A stretch of DNA of 64,000 nucleotides from Clostridium massiliamazoniense (GCF_001403635.1 NZ_LN879468.1:2018347-2082346); one strand, 5' to 3'; positions 46,528 to 56,047 are shown, counted from the first letter of the stretch. A program made the numbers and translations. The notes: generated from the letters alone by a model not told the origin.

Positions 46528-47301
46528 ATGAAAAGAACAAATATTTTAGGAATTTTAGGAGCAGCAACATTATTATCAGGAGTAGCTTTTTCAGCAGTAC
46601 CAAGCATTACAGCAACAGCATCTCCAGCTCAACAAAATGTAAGATTATTAGCAAACAGAAATACAAAAGTAGTTACAGCAAATGGATTAAATGTTAGAGC
46701 AAAAGCATCAATAAATTCTTCAAGATTAGGGATTTTACCAAAGGGTTCAAAAGTTGAAGTTATAGGACAAGAAGGAAATTGGTCAAAAATTATGTACAAT
46801 GGAAAAGTAGCTTATGTAGCATCAAGTTATTTAGCTAACGGAACTAGTGGAACTAGCACAAGCCAAGCAAAACCACAAGGTACAAGCCAAAAAGCAAAAG
46901 TAGTTACAGCAAATGGACTAAATGTTAGAGCAAAAGCATCAATAAATTCTTCAAGATTAGGAATTTTACCAAAGGGTTCAAAAGTTGAAGTTATAGGACA
47001 AGAAGGAAATTGGTCAAAAATTATGTACAATGGAAAAGTAGCTTATGTAGCATCAAGCTATTTAGCTAACGGAACTAGTGGAACTAGCACAAGCCAAGCA
47101 AAACCACAAGGTACAAGCCAAAAAGCAAAAGTAGTTACAGCAAATGGACTAAATGTTAGAGCAAAAGCATCAGTAAATTCTTCAAGATTAGGAATTTTAC
47201 CAAAGGGTTCAAAAGTTGAAGTTATAGGACAAGAAGGAAATTGGTCAAAAATTATGTACAATGGAAAAGTAGCTTTTGTTAGTGCGACATACCTTAAATA
47301 A
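46528..47301 (+). CDS. secreted protein with three tandem SH3b domains
   Basis: 257 residues from the ATG at 46528 (GAGGGGAA upstream). A GTG at 46513 overlaps the site. A signal peptide (MKRTNILGILGAATLLSGVA..., to about residue 32) is followed by three bacterial SH3_3 domains at about 47-102, 124-179 and 201-257, each starting KVVTANGLNVRAKAS. They are joined by identical 21-residue linkers rich in G, T, S and Q. The domains are almost identical in DNA, with a 231-bp period. There is no catalytic domain, so the protein is probably a peptidoglycan-binding wall protein. A terminator follows. Confidence 0.85.
   Translation: MKRTNILGILGAATLLSGVAFSAVPSITATASPAQQNVRLLANRNTKVVTANGLNVRAKASINSSRLGILPKGSKVEVIGQEGNWSKIMYNGKVAYVASSYLANGTSGTSTSQAKPQGTSQKAKVVTANGLNVRAKASINSSRLGILPKGSKVEVIGQEGNWSKIMYNGKVAYVASSYLANGTSGTSTSQAKPQGTSQKAKVVTANGLNVRAKASVNSSRLGILPKGSKVEVIGQEGNWSKIMYNGKVAFVSATYLK
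46666..47295 (+). repeat. 231-bp coding tandem repeat (2.7 units)
   Basis: Units begin at about 46666, 46897 and 47128, each encoding one SH3b domain plus linker. Only a handful of bases differ (for example GGATTA/GGACTA, AGTTAT/AGCTAT and one A-to-G). Such fresh repeats can gain or lose units by recombination. Confidence 0.9.
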
Positions 47302-47315
47302 ATATATAGTTTGAT

Positions 47316-47353
47316 AAAAAACAGTAAGAAATTTCTTCTTACTGTTTTTTATT
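47316..47353 (+). terminator. terminator of SH3b gene
   Basis: The stem AAAAAACAGTAAGAA/TTCTTACTGTTTTTT with a short loop. Confidence 0.9.
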
Positions 47354-47674
47354 ATATTTTAAAGAATATTATATCTAGAAATATTATTAAATGTGAAAAA
47401 AAAATATTATTTAAAAAATAAATTAAGAAAATAACTTTTTGGATAATATAGTATTATATTATTCCTTAAAATATGATGTATAAAATAAAATGAATATTTT
47501 TTGTAAATCTTTTGTTATAAAATAGTTAATAAAAAGTTAATATTATGTTAATAATATGTTGAATTAAATATAACTCAACTAGAGTGATGTTATTGTTATT
47601 TCTTATAAGTAAGAAAGAGGAGTATTACTATAGGTTCATGCTTTTAAGTAGCTAAAACTGCGTAATGAGATAAA

Positions 47675-47696
47675 GTCTAAACTTTATCTAAATTCA
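47675..47696. repeat. inverted repeat AGATAAAGT-CTAA-ACTTTATCT
   Basis: Nine-base perfect arms with a four-base centre, about 350 bases before the Ni/Co transporter gene. It is an operator or hairpin candidate. The rest of the 47354-47900 stretch holds no gene I can support. Confidence 0.5.
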
Positions 47697-47911
47697 AATT
47701 GATATTTATTTTTTAATTAATATTCAAGTATTAATTGAAAAAGTTTTCTCAATATAAAATAAATTGAATTTAATATTTTTTATATAAATATTTTTTGAAT
47801 TTTTTTAATAAATAGTTAAATATTTATTAAATTTAAAAGATGAAGGTAGATTTTTTCGTAGATTTTTTATTTGAAAGGTTTGTGAAAAACTTTATTTTAA
47901 ATTATACTAAC

Positions 47912-47977
47912 TTGTATCTAAATTGTATCTAAATTGTATCTAAATTGTATCTAAATTATATCCAATTTATATCTAGT
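47912..47977 (+). repeat. 11-bp tandem repeat upstream of Ni/Co transporter
   Basis: TTGTATCTAAA occurs four times in perfect register (47912, 47923, 47934, 47945). Two degenerate units follow (TTATATCCAAT and TTATATCTAGT), giving six units of exactly 11 bp. They end 65 bases before the transporter start. One unit per helical turn would put the same base pattern on one face of the DNA, as expected for cooperative regulator binding. Confidence 0.9.
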
Positions 47978-48042
47978 ATATATTTTTAATTTAATAATTT
48001 TGTGTACAATGTATGCAATAAAAGAAAGGAATGATTATTTTT

Positions 48043-49068
48043 ATGCGTAATAGTAGCAGAAACTGGAAGGTAGATGCAACAAGATATGGTGCATTTATTA
48101 TCTTTATGTTTGTTTGTGGAGGTCTATTACTTTCAACTGGAGTTTTTAAATTTCCAACTCTTCTAGGAATGGGAGTAATATCTTTAAGTTTTGGGCTTGC
48201 TCATGCTTTTGACTGTGATCATATAGCATGTATCGATAACATGACTCGTAAATTAGTTCAAGAAGGAGGAAAAACTAGAGGAGCTGGATTTTTCTTTTCA
48301 TTAGGTCATTCAACAGTAGTTATGCTTATGGGAATAGCAACAATTTTTGCCGTTAACTGGGCAAAGAAAGCAATACCTCAATTTCAAGCTGTTGGAGGAG
48401 TTATCGGTACTATTATCTCAGCCGTGTTCCTATTTATTCTTGCTATAGCTAACTTTATGATATTAAAAAATTCAGTACAAACTTTTAAAATGATGAAAAA
48501 TGGAACTTACACTGAAGAAAGCCTTGAAAGACCTGAAACAAGTGCAATAAACCGCGCAATAAATCGTTTACTTAATATCGCTAATAGAAATTGGCATATT
48601 TATGTTATAGGTTTTCTATTTGGGCTTGGATTTGATACAGCTACACAAATTGCTGTTCTTGCAACATCAGCCACTGCAACAGCTCAAGGAATACCATGGA
48701 TTGCAGTATTAGCCTTTCCTGTTCTATTTACTGCAGGTATGTGTCTTATGGATACATTAGATGGTTTCTTTATGTCTACAGCATATCAATGGGTACTTAC
48801 TTCACCATTAAAGAAGGTATATTATAATATCACTATTACTACTATTTCTATAATAGCAGCGGGAGTTATAAGTATTATAGAAGTTGGACAAGTTCTTGCT
48901 ATGGAAGAAAATTGGAATAGTGGATTTTGGGGTTGGTTACAAAACTTAGATTTTGGTATGATGGGATATAGTCTTGTTGGATTATTTGTAGTAGTTTGGA
49001 TTGTATCTTTAATTTGTTGGAGAATATTTAATTTAGATGAAAAAGATAAAAATATGATGGCAAATTAA
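48043..49068 (+). CDS. nickel/cobalt transporter, NiCoT (HoxN/NixA) family
   Basis: 341 residues from the ATG at 48043. An ATG four codons earlier (48031) abuts the AAAGGA site, so the start is uncertain. About eight membrane segments are seen. The family signature HAFDCDHIACIDN lies in the second segment (about residues 48-60; HX4DH). FFFSLGHSTVV and LGFDTATQIAVL follow, and all are metal-selectivity motifs of NiCoT permeases. It imports Ni2+ or Co2+ into the cytoplasm. The 11-bp tandem repeats upstream suggest dedicated regulation. A terminator follows. Confidence 0.93.
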   Translation: MRNSSRNWKVDATRYGAFIIFMFVCGGLLLSTGVFKFPTLLGMGVISLSFGLAHAFDCDHIACIDNMTRKLVQEGGKTRGAGFFFSLGHSTVVMLMGIATIFAVNWAKKAIPQFQAVGGVIGTIISAVFLFILAIANFMILKNSVQTFKMMKNGTYTEESLERPETSAINRAINRLLNIANRNWHIYVIGFLFGLGFDTATQIAVLATSATATAQGIPWIAVLAFPVLFTAGMCLMDTLDGFFMSTAYQWVLTSPLKKVYYNITITTISIIAAGVISIIEVGQVLAMEENWNSGFWGWLQNLDFGMMGYSLVGLFVVVWIVSLICWRIFNLDEKDKNMMAN

Positions 49069-49089
49069 GATCTTAATAATTAAAAGTAT

Positions 49090-49137
49090 AATGAAGATAT
49101 TTAAGCAATATAGAACTTAAATATCTTCATTTTTTAT
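49090..49137 (+). terminator. NiCoT terminator
   Basis: The stem AATGAAGATATTTAAG/CTTAAATATCTTCATT is followed by T residues. The remaining 240 bases to the next gene hold nothing I can support. Confidence 0.9.
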
Positions 49138-49379
49138 ATATAAAAGTATAAATTGAATAATAACTATTTATTGATAATAAAATAAAAAAGGATTATCATT
49201 TTAATGATATTAATTATTAAACGACTAATAATTGGAAAATTAATGATGTTACGTTCTTAGATAAAATCAAATAGATTTAAAATTTATTGGATAAACCTTA
49301 AATAAATCGAAGGTTATGTCTGAGATAAGCATAGTTTTATTTAAGAAATTAATGAAAATTGACAGCTGGAGGAGTGACA

Positions 49380-50372
49380 ATGGGACATAGATTAAGCATT
49401 TCAAATAGTGAAAGTTTAATTAATGAACTAAAAAAAGAGTATAAAATATATGGTCCTAAAAAAGTAATAAAATATAATGATTTTTTTGAGGAGGAAGTTA
49501 TTGCTTACGATGAAATAAATTCTATTAGTGAGATTAATTATAAAGAGAAATCTGAATATCCAATTAAAGAAATAATATTAACAATAACTAAAACTATATA
49601 TTATGAAGATGGAAATTTAAAAATAAATAATTTAGAGGATGACAAAGATATTATTATTTTTGCAAGAGCTTGTGATATTAATGCACAATTAAGGCAAGAT
49701 AATATATATTTTAAAAATGAAGAAGATGAATTTTACAAAAACTTGAGAAAAAAGGTAAAGTTTATATGTATTGAGTGTGATAAAAGTTTTGATAATTGTT
49801 TTTGTGTATCAATGGGAAGTAATAAAACTAATAATTATAGTATGGCTATTAAATTTAGCGAAAATAATCTTCTATTTGAAGTTAAAGACAATAAATTTTT
49901 TAAGTATTTTATTGGCAGTGAGGAATTTGATTATAAAATTAGATTTATTGAAAGTAATAAATTTAAAGTTCCAAACTTAAATATAAAGAGTGATAAGGAA
50001 TTTGAAAAGCTTAACAATCTTAAATTATGGGAAAATTTTAATGAAAAATGCATAGATTGTGGAAAATGTAATTTTGTTTGTAGTGTATGTTCATGTTTTG
50101 CTACCATAGAATTAAAAAAAAATAGAAAAAGTTCTGAACAAATTCATGTTTTTTATGATACAGAAGGTTTTGATGCCATGATGGGTGGATATAATTTTAT
50201 GAAATCACAGAGTGAAAAAATAAAAAATAAGATATTTTCTAAGTTCTATACGTATAAAAATAAATTTGGAATGCCAATGTGTGTTGGATGTGGAAGATGC
50301 ATTGATAATTGTTCTGAAGGAATATCTCTGGTAAATATAGTAAACGAACTTTCAGAAGAAATAGAAAAATAA
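49380..50372 (+). CDS. AsrA-like 4Fe-4S dicluster protein (orphan anaerobic sulfite reductase subunit A homologue)
   Basis: 330 residues from the ATG at 49380 (GGAGGAG upstream). It matches sulfite reductase subunit A/hydrogenase beta-type proteins: ARACDINAQLRQDNIY, then CIECDKSFDNCFCVSMG. Two ferredoxin-like clusters follow, CIDCGKCNFVCSVC (about residues 221-234) and CVGCGRCIDNCSEG (about 307-320). AsrA passes electrons to the AsrB flavin and AsrC sirohaem subunits. No asrB or asrC lies beside it, so the partner and substrate are unknown. It is single and not closely linked to neighbours. Confidence 0.8.
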   Translation: MGHRLSISNSESLINELKKEYKIYGPKKVIKYNDFFEEEVIAYDEINSISEINYKEKSEYPIKEIILTITKTIYYEDGNLKINNLEDDKDIIIFARACDINAQLRQDNIYFKNEEDEFYKNLRKKVKFICIECDKSFDNCFCVSMGSNKTNNYSMAIKFSENNLLFEVKDNKFFKYFIGSEEFDYKIRFIESNKFKVPNLNIKSDKEFEKLNNLKLWENFNEKCIDCGKCNFVCSVCSCFATIELKKNRKSSEQIHVFYDTEGFDAMMGGYNFMKSQSEKIKNKIFSKFYTYKNKFGMPMCVGCGRCIDNCSEGISLVNIVNELSEEIEK

Positions 50373-50432
50373 TATAAGTTATAGTATTGGGCAACACTAA
50401 CTTTAATAATAAAAGAAGAAGGTGTTTATGAA

Positions 50433-51572
50433 ATGATAGACCTTTTAATGAGTATATTTGATGGACATAATGAAGCAAGTATATTATTGTCAGAAAAATA
50501 TAAACCTAAAAAAATATTATTTTTTTATTTGACTAGCAAGGAAGCATATCGACTTACAAAGTTTAAAGAATATTATACAAAAAAATTCCCTAATATAGAG
50601 TTTTGCTATGAAAAAATTAATATTAATAATCCTATGGAAATTGAAAATATTATAATGAAATATAAAGCTAATGAAAATATATTTAACGTTACTTCGGGAA
50701 AAAAAGTAGCTCTTTTAATGGTTTATAGTTTAGCTTTAAAAAATTATATTCAATGTAAGTATGTTGATATAGAAAAGGAATTAATTATAGATTTTTCAGA
50801 TAAGGAAATTAATATAAGTAAAAATAGTTTTGTTGATTTAAATATAGATGATATTATAAAAAGCGTTGGAGGTTCAATAATAGTAGACTCAACAGAAATT
50901 TATAATAGAGAAGCTATAACTTGCATAACTTATTGGATAGCAAAGCATCTTGAAATTTGGGAAGAAATAAAAAGTGATCTACAGATGAATGATGTTTTTA
51001 TAAGAGATGAATGTAATCCGGAAATAATGAAAATAGATAAAAATATTTTAAGTAAAGATAAAATGGAATTTTATTATAGGGCATTAAATTATTTAAAGAA
51101 TTTAGAAATGATAGCTTATAAGAATTCTGATGATTTTATAAAGGTATATTTTTTAAATGACTTCATAAAAGGTTTTATATTTAAAAGTGGTACTTGGTTA
51201 GAGGTATTAACAAAAAATATAATTGAAGAAATAAAAGAAATTGATGATATAAAAAGTGGATTATTATTTCTTTGGAATGATAGTCAAAGTAGAGTTAAAA
51301 ATGAATTAGATGTAGTTGCAATAAAAGATTCTATATTAATTTGTATTTCTTGCAAGGATTCAAAGAAATATGATGAAAGAGCTTTAAATGAATTAAATGT
51401 ATATGCTAATCAATTAGGTGGGGAAAATGTTAAAAAGATATTAGTAGCTACAATGGTACCAGCAAAACCTGTGGTAGAATTAAGAGCAAAAGAAATGGGG
51501 ATAAATATAGTTTTATTTAATGGTTCAATAGAAGGATTTAAAGAAGAACTTAAATCAATAATTTTAAAATAA
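50433..51572 (+). CDS. CARF-domain PD-(D/E)XK nuclease, Card1/Can2 (DUF1887) family, orphan
   Basis: 379 residues. The N-terminal CARF-like Rossmann domain has the ligand-loop NVTSGKKVALL (residues 85-95), equivalent to the NITGGTK of Card1. A winged-helix linker region follows. The C-terminal restriction-like nuclease shows GTWLE (253-257), NELDVV (290-295, metal ligand D293) and ICISCKD (303-309, K308). The usual E of the ExK motif is S306. Relatives are CRISPR type III effectors switched on by cyclic oligoadenylate to cut DNA or RNA. No cas gene or CRISPR array occurs in the window. Confidence 0.78.
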   Translation: MIDLLMSIFDGHNEASILLSEKYKPKKILFFYLTSKEAYRLTKFKEYYTKKFPNIEFCYEKININNPMEIENIIMKYKANENIFNVTSGKKVALLMVYSLALKNYIQCKYVDIEKELIIDFSDKEINISKNSFVDLNIDDIIKSVGGSIIVDSTEIYNREAITCITYWIAKHLEIWEEIKSDLQMNDVFIRDECNPEIMKIDKNILSKDKMEFYYRALNYLKNLEMIAYKNSDDFIKVYFLNDFIKGFIFKSGTWLEVLTKNIIEEIKEIDDIKSGLLFLWNDSQSRVKNELDVVAIKDSILICISCKDSKKYDERALNELNVYANQLGGENVKKILVATMVPAKPVVELRAKEMGINIVLFNGSIEGFKEELKSIILK

Positions 51573-51603
51573 GCTGATGTTTAAGACCTCAGCTTATTTT
51601 AAT
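51570..51603. terminator. bidirectional terminator between CARF-nuclease gene and psd
   Basis: AAAATAAGCTGA pairs with TCAGCTTATTTT across a short loop, between convergent genes, with T/A tracts on both sides. Confidence 0.85.
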
Positions 51604-52484
51604 GATATTCCTATTTTTTCACCCATAGAAACTTGTGTTTCAAAACCTTTATTGGTTTGTTTAATTATATCACTATCTATTTTTACAGTATCTTTTTTAA
51701 AGAAAAGTATAGTTGTAGAACCACCAAATTTAAAAAAGCCTTTTTCTTCTCCTCTTTTTACAGGAATATTACTTTGGTAACTTTGAATTATTGTTCCAAC
51801 GCAAGTGGCTCCAACTTCTATTAAAATAACATCATCAAAATTTTTTGAATTAAATATAGACCATTCTCTTTTATTTTTACAAAAAAGTTTAGGTATTTTT
51901 TCTAAGGCTATAGGATTAACAGAATAATAAGAGCCTTTTATTTTTTTTGTAGGTCCACATATGCCATCATCAATGAAATGAAATCTATGGTAATCAGTTG
52001 GACAAAGTCTAAGGATAAGACATGTTCCACCTTCATATTTATTTGCGACAACATCATTGGATATTAATTCTCTAAGTGAATAAGTAAAGCCTTTTACTTG
52101 AACTAAAGCATTCATATTGATGTTTTCAAAGGCAAATAGCCTTCCATCTCCCGGTGAAATTAGGGAGGTAGTTTTTTTATCTATAGGTCTAGCGGAATCA
52201 ATAAGTTTTCTGCTAAAAAAGTCATTAAAATTTCTGAATTCATGTAGATCTTTTTCACATAATTCTGTATCAATATGAAATTGTTCTACAAATTTAGGAA
52301 TTTTCTTTTTACTTAGACGACTGCTACAATAAAGTCCGTAAACTCTAGAAAACATTTTTTTCTTAACAAAGAGCTCAACCATTCCCTTACCAACTGGTGA
52401 GCAATAAGACCAATTAATATAATTTAGTCCAGCAACGTTTTCTATATCATAATCTTTAGTTTCTCTATTATAAATTTTAATCAT
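51594..52484 (-). CDS. psd: phosphatidylserine decarboxylase proenzyme
   Basis: A 296-residue PSD-B-type enzyme making phosphatidylethanolamine. Recognisable blocks are FNDFFSRKL (about residues 85-93), SPGDGRL (about 110-116), [10 protein letters not shown] (about 165-174) and VGATCVGTI. The self-cleavage motif GGST occurs within [13 protein letters not shown] (about 256-268). The common form is LGST, so the first residue is G here. The serine becomes the pyruvoyl group. AAGGGGAG precedes the ATG. Confidence 0.93.
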   Translation of the reverse strand: MIKIYNRETKDYDIENVAGLNYINWSYCSPVGKGMVELFVKKKMFSRVYGLYCSSRLSKKKIPKFVEQFHIDTELCEKDLHEFRNFNDFFSRKLIDSARPIDKKTTSLISPGDGRLFAFENINMNALVQVKGFTYSLRELISNDVVANKYEGGTCLILRLCPTDYHRFHFIDDGICGPTKKIKGSYYSVNPIALEKIPKLFCKNKREWSIFNSKNFDDVILIEVGATCVGTIIQSYQSNIPVKRGEEKGFFKFGGSTTILFFKKDTVKIDSDIIKQTNKGFETQVSMGEKIGISLK

Positions 52485-52615
52485 TAAATAAAACTCCCCT
52501 TAATTATTTATTGTAATTATATTACCATTAATAAATTACGTAAGAATTAAAAATATAAAAATATATATAAAATAATTGTTTTAAAATTTTTAGCAATATA
52601 AATACAATTATATTA

Positions 52616-52644
52616 TTGACACTAATTAGTAATAAATATAAAAT
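52616..52644 (+). promoter_or_regulatory. tRNA-Arg(CCT) promoter
   Basis: TTGACA (52616-52621), 17 bases, TAAAAT (52639-52644), 36 bases before the tRNA. Confidence 0.85.
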
Positions 52645-52680
52645 TAAATAAGAAGGTATAACCTTAATAGAATTTCATAA

Positions 52681-52755
52681 GCCTCTATAGTTCAACGGAT
52701 AGAACAATCCCCTCCTAAGGGATAGATGCAGGTTCGATTCCTACTAGGGGTACCA
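52681..52755 (+). tRNA. tRNA-Arg (CCT)
   Basis: A cloverleaf with acceptor GCCTCTA/TAGGGGT (including G-T pairs at positions 1-72 and 4-69), anticodon stem ATCCC/GGGAT, loop CTCCTAA (CCT), a GGTTCGATTCC T-arm and encoded CCA. The G-T first pair is slightly unusual. Confidence 0.94.
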
Positions 52756-52790
52756 AGCTTCATATTTTATATGGAGCTTATTTTTTTATC
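52753..52790 (+). terminator. tRNA-Arg(CCT) terminator
   Basis: AAGCTTCATAT/ATATGGAGCTT with a TTT loop, followed by ATTTTTTT. The stem begins right at the CCA end. Confidence 0.88.
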
Positions 52791-53052
52791 TAAATTTTAT
52801 TCTAAGTCTCTAAATTTTATTATAAATTAATATTACAAAATATGTAAATAATATATATCATATTTAATAATTAATAGATATAATGTATCAAGAAGGTCAA
52901 ATTTTTAAAAAATATTTAATAAGTAAACGAAAAATTAAATCAATTGAAAATTAAAACTCAATTTTAATATTTTTTTTTTAGAAGGAATTACGAAAAAAAT
53001 ATTTTATTGTGTTATAATAGATATAAAATTTTTTTTTAGGAGAGTGATATTT

Positions 53053-54327
53053 TTGGATCCTTTTACGGGGCAGGTAATAATTCTTATAATAATGGTATTT
53101 CTTTCAGGATTTTATTCAGCTTCAGAAACCGCATTGATGTCTGTAAACAGAATAAGAATGAAACATTTATCAGAGGAAGGTGTAAAAAAAGCGCAACTTG
53201 TTTATAATTGGACGGAGGACCCACATGAATTATTAGCTACAATTTTAGTTGCAAATAATGTTATAAATATAGCGGCATCATCTTTAGCAACAACTGTTGC
53301 ATATAGATTCGGTGGAGCATGGGTTGCCATAGCAACTGGGATAATGACAGTTGTAATACTTATATTTAGTGAAATAACTCCAAAATCATTGGCGAAACAA
53401 TATTCAGAAGGTGTTTCACAGGTTGTTATAAAACCTGTTATTTTCACAGTGTATTTATTAAAGCCTATTGTATGGTTATTTAACAAGATAGCATCTTTCT
53501 TTATAAGAATATTAGGAGGAGACCCTAGCAAAGCAGAAGCCTTCATTACTCAGGAAGAGCTAAAAACCCTTGTTGATGTTGGTGGAGAAGAAGGTGTCAT
53601 TGAAGAGGAAGAAAAGGAAATGATATTCAATGTTTTTGAATTTGGAGATCATCAAGTTAAAGATATAATGGTTCAAAGAGTTGATATAATAGCTGAGAGT
53701 GTTGATGTAACATATGAGGAACTTTTAGCTGGTATAAAAGAATATCAATTTTCAAGAATTCCTATATATGAAGAAACTATTGATGATATAGTAGGTATTT
53801 TATTCATAAAGGATTTAATACTTCTAGATGACGAAAGTAAAAAAGATTTCGATGTAAGAAAGCATATGAGAAAGCCTTATTATACTTTTGAATTTAAAAA
53901 CATTTCAGATCTTTTTGAAGAAATGAAAAATACAAGAAACCATATATCTGTTGTTTTAGATGAGTATGGTGGAACTGTTGGTATGGTTACTATAGAAGAC
54001 TTAATCGAAGAGATAGTGGGAGAAATAGAAGACGAATATGATGAAGTCGAAGATGAGGTCAAAGAAGTTAAAGAAAACGAATATGAAGTTGATGGAAGCA
54101 CAAGATTAGAAGATTTAAGTGATATAATTGAAGATGTTGAAATAGCTTCAGATGAGTTTGACTCAGTTGGTGGATTTATTATAGGTCTTTTAGATAGATT
54201 ACCAGAAGAAGGCGAAGAAATAGAGTATGAAAATCTTAAGTTTAAGGTTGAAGAAATAGAGAAGAAGAGAATAATGAAAGTTAGAATTTTTGTTCTTAAT
54301 TCTAAGGTGGCTAAAGATGAGGAATAA
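53053..54327 (+). CDS. CNNM/HlyC-CorC family transporter (DUF21-CBS-CorC domains)
   Basis: About 424 residues from the TTG at 53053, eight bases after AGGAGAG. A GTG at 53044 overlaps that site. Domains in order are a DUF21 membrane region (about 1-185, four hydrophobic segments; [16 protein letters not shown] is diagnostic), a CBS pair (about 200-330; [33 protein letters not shown]) and a C-terminal CorC_HlyC domain (about 345-420). Family members act in Mg2+ or Co2+ efflux. The historical haemolysin name is not evidence of toxicity. The transport role here is inferred. Confidence 0.92.
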   Translation: MDPFTGQVIILIIMVFLSGFYSASETALMSVNRIRMKHLSEEGVKKAQLVYNWTEDPHELLATILVANNVINIAASSLATTVAYRFGGAWVAIATGIMTVVILIFSEITPKSLAKQYSEGVSQVVIKPVIFTVYLLKPIVWLFNKIASFFIRILGGDPSKAEAFITQEELKTLVDVGGEEGVIEEEEKEMIFNVFEFGDHQVKDIMVQRVDIIAESVDVTYEELLAGIKEYQFSRIPIYEETIDDIVGILFIKDLILLDDESKKDFDVRKHMRKPYYTFEFKNISDLFEEMKNTRNHISVVLDEYGGTVGMVTIEDLIEEIVGEIEDEYDEVEDEVKEVKENEYEVDGSTRLEDLSDIIEDVEIASDEFDSVGGFIIGLLDRLPEEGEEIEYENLKFKVEEIEKKRIMKVRIFVLNSKVAKDEE

Positions 54328-54361
54328 TTGTTTTTTTTGTGATTTAAGGAGAACTTAAAAT

Positions 54362-54799
54362 ATGGGCTATATGGATATAGCATTAGAGGAGGCGAAAAGA
54401 GCTATGAAGCTTGGAGAAGTCCCTGTTGGTGCTATTATAATTAAAGATAATAAAATTATAAGCAAAGCTCATAATTTAAAAGAAACATTAAATGACCCAA
54501 CAGCACATGCTGAAATTTTAGCAATACAAAAAGCTACTAAAGTTCTAAAGAATTGGAGATTAAGTGGCTGTGAAATGTATGTAACCTTAGAGCCTTGTCC
54601 TATGTGTGCGGGGGCAATATTACAGAGTAGAATATCTAAATTACATATAGGAACTTTTGATGAGAAAACAGGAGCTTGTGGCTCAGTACTTAATATAGTA
54701 CAAAATGACAATCTTAACTTTTTTTTAGATTTGAAGTGGGAATATAATGAGGACTGTAGTAATTTACTTAGCAGTTTTTTCAAATATAGAAGAAGATAA
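54362..54799 (+). CDS. tadA: tRNA-specific adenosine deaminase
   Basis: A 145-residue zinc deaminase with [10 protein letters not shown] (H and E of the HxE motif, about residues 50-59) and PCPMCAGAI (about 80-88), both complete. It converts A34 to inosine in tRNA-Arg(ACG), a gene also present here (45837-45913). AAGGAG precedes the ATG. In Bacillus, tadA is followed closely by the SRP RNA and dnaX. Here that order persists, but with about 7 kb of other genes between. Confidence 0.95.
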   Translation: MGYMDIALEEAKRAMKLGEVPVGAIIIKDNKIISKAHNLKETLNDPTAHAEILAIQKATKVLKNWRLSGCEMYVTLEPCPMCAGAILQSRISKLHIGTFDEKTGACGSVLNIVQNDNLNFFLDLKWEYNEDCSNLLSSFFKYRRR

Positions 54800-54802
54800 A
54801 GT

Positions 54803-54845
54803 AGAGCTTGTATTAATTTATATTGATACAAGCTTTATTTTTATA
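54803..54845 (+). terminator. tadA terminator
   Basis: AGCTTGTAT/ATACAAGCT with an AT loop, followed by TTATTTTTAT. Confidence 0.8.
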
Positions 54846-55000
54846 TTTATATATAGGTAAATAATTATTATTATAAAATAATAATAGTATTTTACTTATA
54901 TATGATAAGTTTTTATAATAAAGATGTAAAAGTTATTAAAAAATTAGTTTTAAATAAGAGTTTTATATAGATTGAACAAAAGAGAAAGGAAGAGAAGCTA

Positions 55001-56047
55001 ATGAATAAGTATTTAGAAAAGTTAGAAAGGTATCCAATTGGAATAAGTGGAACTTGTCTATCTTTTATAACATTAAGTAATTGCTGGCTTTTAAAAGGAG
55101 TAGATTATTTAAAGCCTATATCAATAATATTAGCTGTGGGGATGCTTACATTAATGGTTATAAGATTTATAAAGTTTCCTAAAACAGTAATTGAAGAAGT
55201 GAAACATCCTGTTACAGGAACATTTTATCCTACTATAGGAATGGTAACATGGTTGGTATCAGCTTATTTTTATCCAATGTTTCCAAAATTCTGTACAGCA
55301 TTATGGTTAGGGGCAGTGATTTGGCATTATGGAATAGTAATTTTATATACTGTTTTTAGAATTAAAGAAAGAAACTTTAAGAATTTAGTTCCTACTATGT
55401 TTATAGTATATACAGGAATGATTACAGGAACTGTTGTAAGTAAGAATATAGCAGGAGTTGAACCTATAGCACATTTCATGTTACTATTCGGATTTGTATT
55501 TTATACTGCATTATTACCTTTAGTATTATTTATAGTATTTAGAAGCGAAAAAATGGAAGATCATAAGTTACCAACAGTAGGAATAATTTGTTCACCAGCA
55601 CCTCTTGGGGTAGTTGGAATGTTAACAATGAGTTCTAATCCAAATAAGTATATGTTATGGTGGTTAATTGTAACTGGATTAATGTTATTACCTGTAGTTT
55701 ATTTTTACATTATTAAGTTATTTAAAGATGGATTTAAACCATCACATGCATCATTTACATTCCCTTTAGCAATAGCAACATTAGCTGCTTTTAAATTAGG
55801 AGTTTATTTCAATGGGCAAGGTCATAGAGTTTTAAGTAATGTATTTACTTTCCTTGGAAATGTAGAAATATTTATTGCAACTTATGTAATCTTTACAGTT
55901 TTATATAATTTCTTAAAAATGTTTGTAAATGCTATAAATCCAGCTATAGAGAAGAAATTAGAAATAGAAGCTAAAGCGATAAAAGAAACTATAATAGAAG
56001 AAACAACATTAAATGAAAAAATAAAAGAAGAAAAAATACATGCTTAG
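55001..56047 (+). CDS. TDT family (TehA/SLAC1-like) transporter
   Basis: A 348-residue membrane protein with about ten helices. The YPIGISGTCLSFITLSNCW start (residues 11-29) and repeated short-helix pairs match the tellurite-resistance/dicarboxylate (TDT) and SLAC1 anion-channel family. A charged tail rich in K and E ends the protein. Related proteins carry small anions such as formate, malate or sulfite. The substrate cannot be read from sequence. AAAGGAAGAG precedes the ATG, and a terminator lies 80 bases after the stop. Confidence 0.85.
   Translation: MNKYLEKLERYPIGISGTCLSFITLSNCWLLKGVDYLKPISIILAVGMLTLMVIRFIKFPKTVIEEVKHPVTGTFYPTIGMVTWLVSAYFYPMFPKFCTALWLGAVIWHYGIVILYTVFRIKERNFKNLVPTMFIVYTGMITGTVVSKNIAGVEPIAHFMLLFGFVFYTALLPLVLFIVFRSEKMEDHKLPTVGIICSPAPLGVVGMLTMSSNPNKYMLWWLIVTGLMLLPVVYFYIIKLFKDGFKPSHASFTFPLAIATLAAFKLGVYFNGQGHRVLSNVFTFLGNVEIFIATYVIFTVLYNFLKMFVNAINPAIEKKLEIEAKAIKETIIEETTLNEKIKEEKIHA

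Noticed and set aside
46666-47295. A CRISPR or non-coding satellite repeat
   Set aside because: The repeat is in frame and encodes complete SH3b domains.
53202-53546. A 114-codon minus-strand frame within the CNNM/HlyC gene
   Set aside because: It is a shadow of a strongly conserved coding region.
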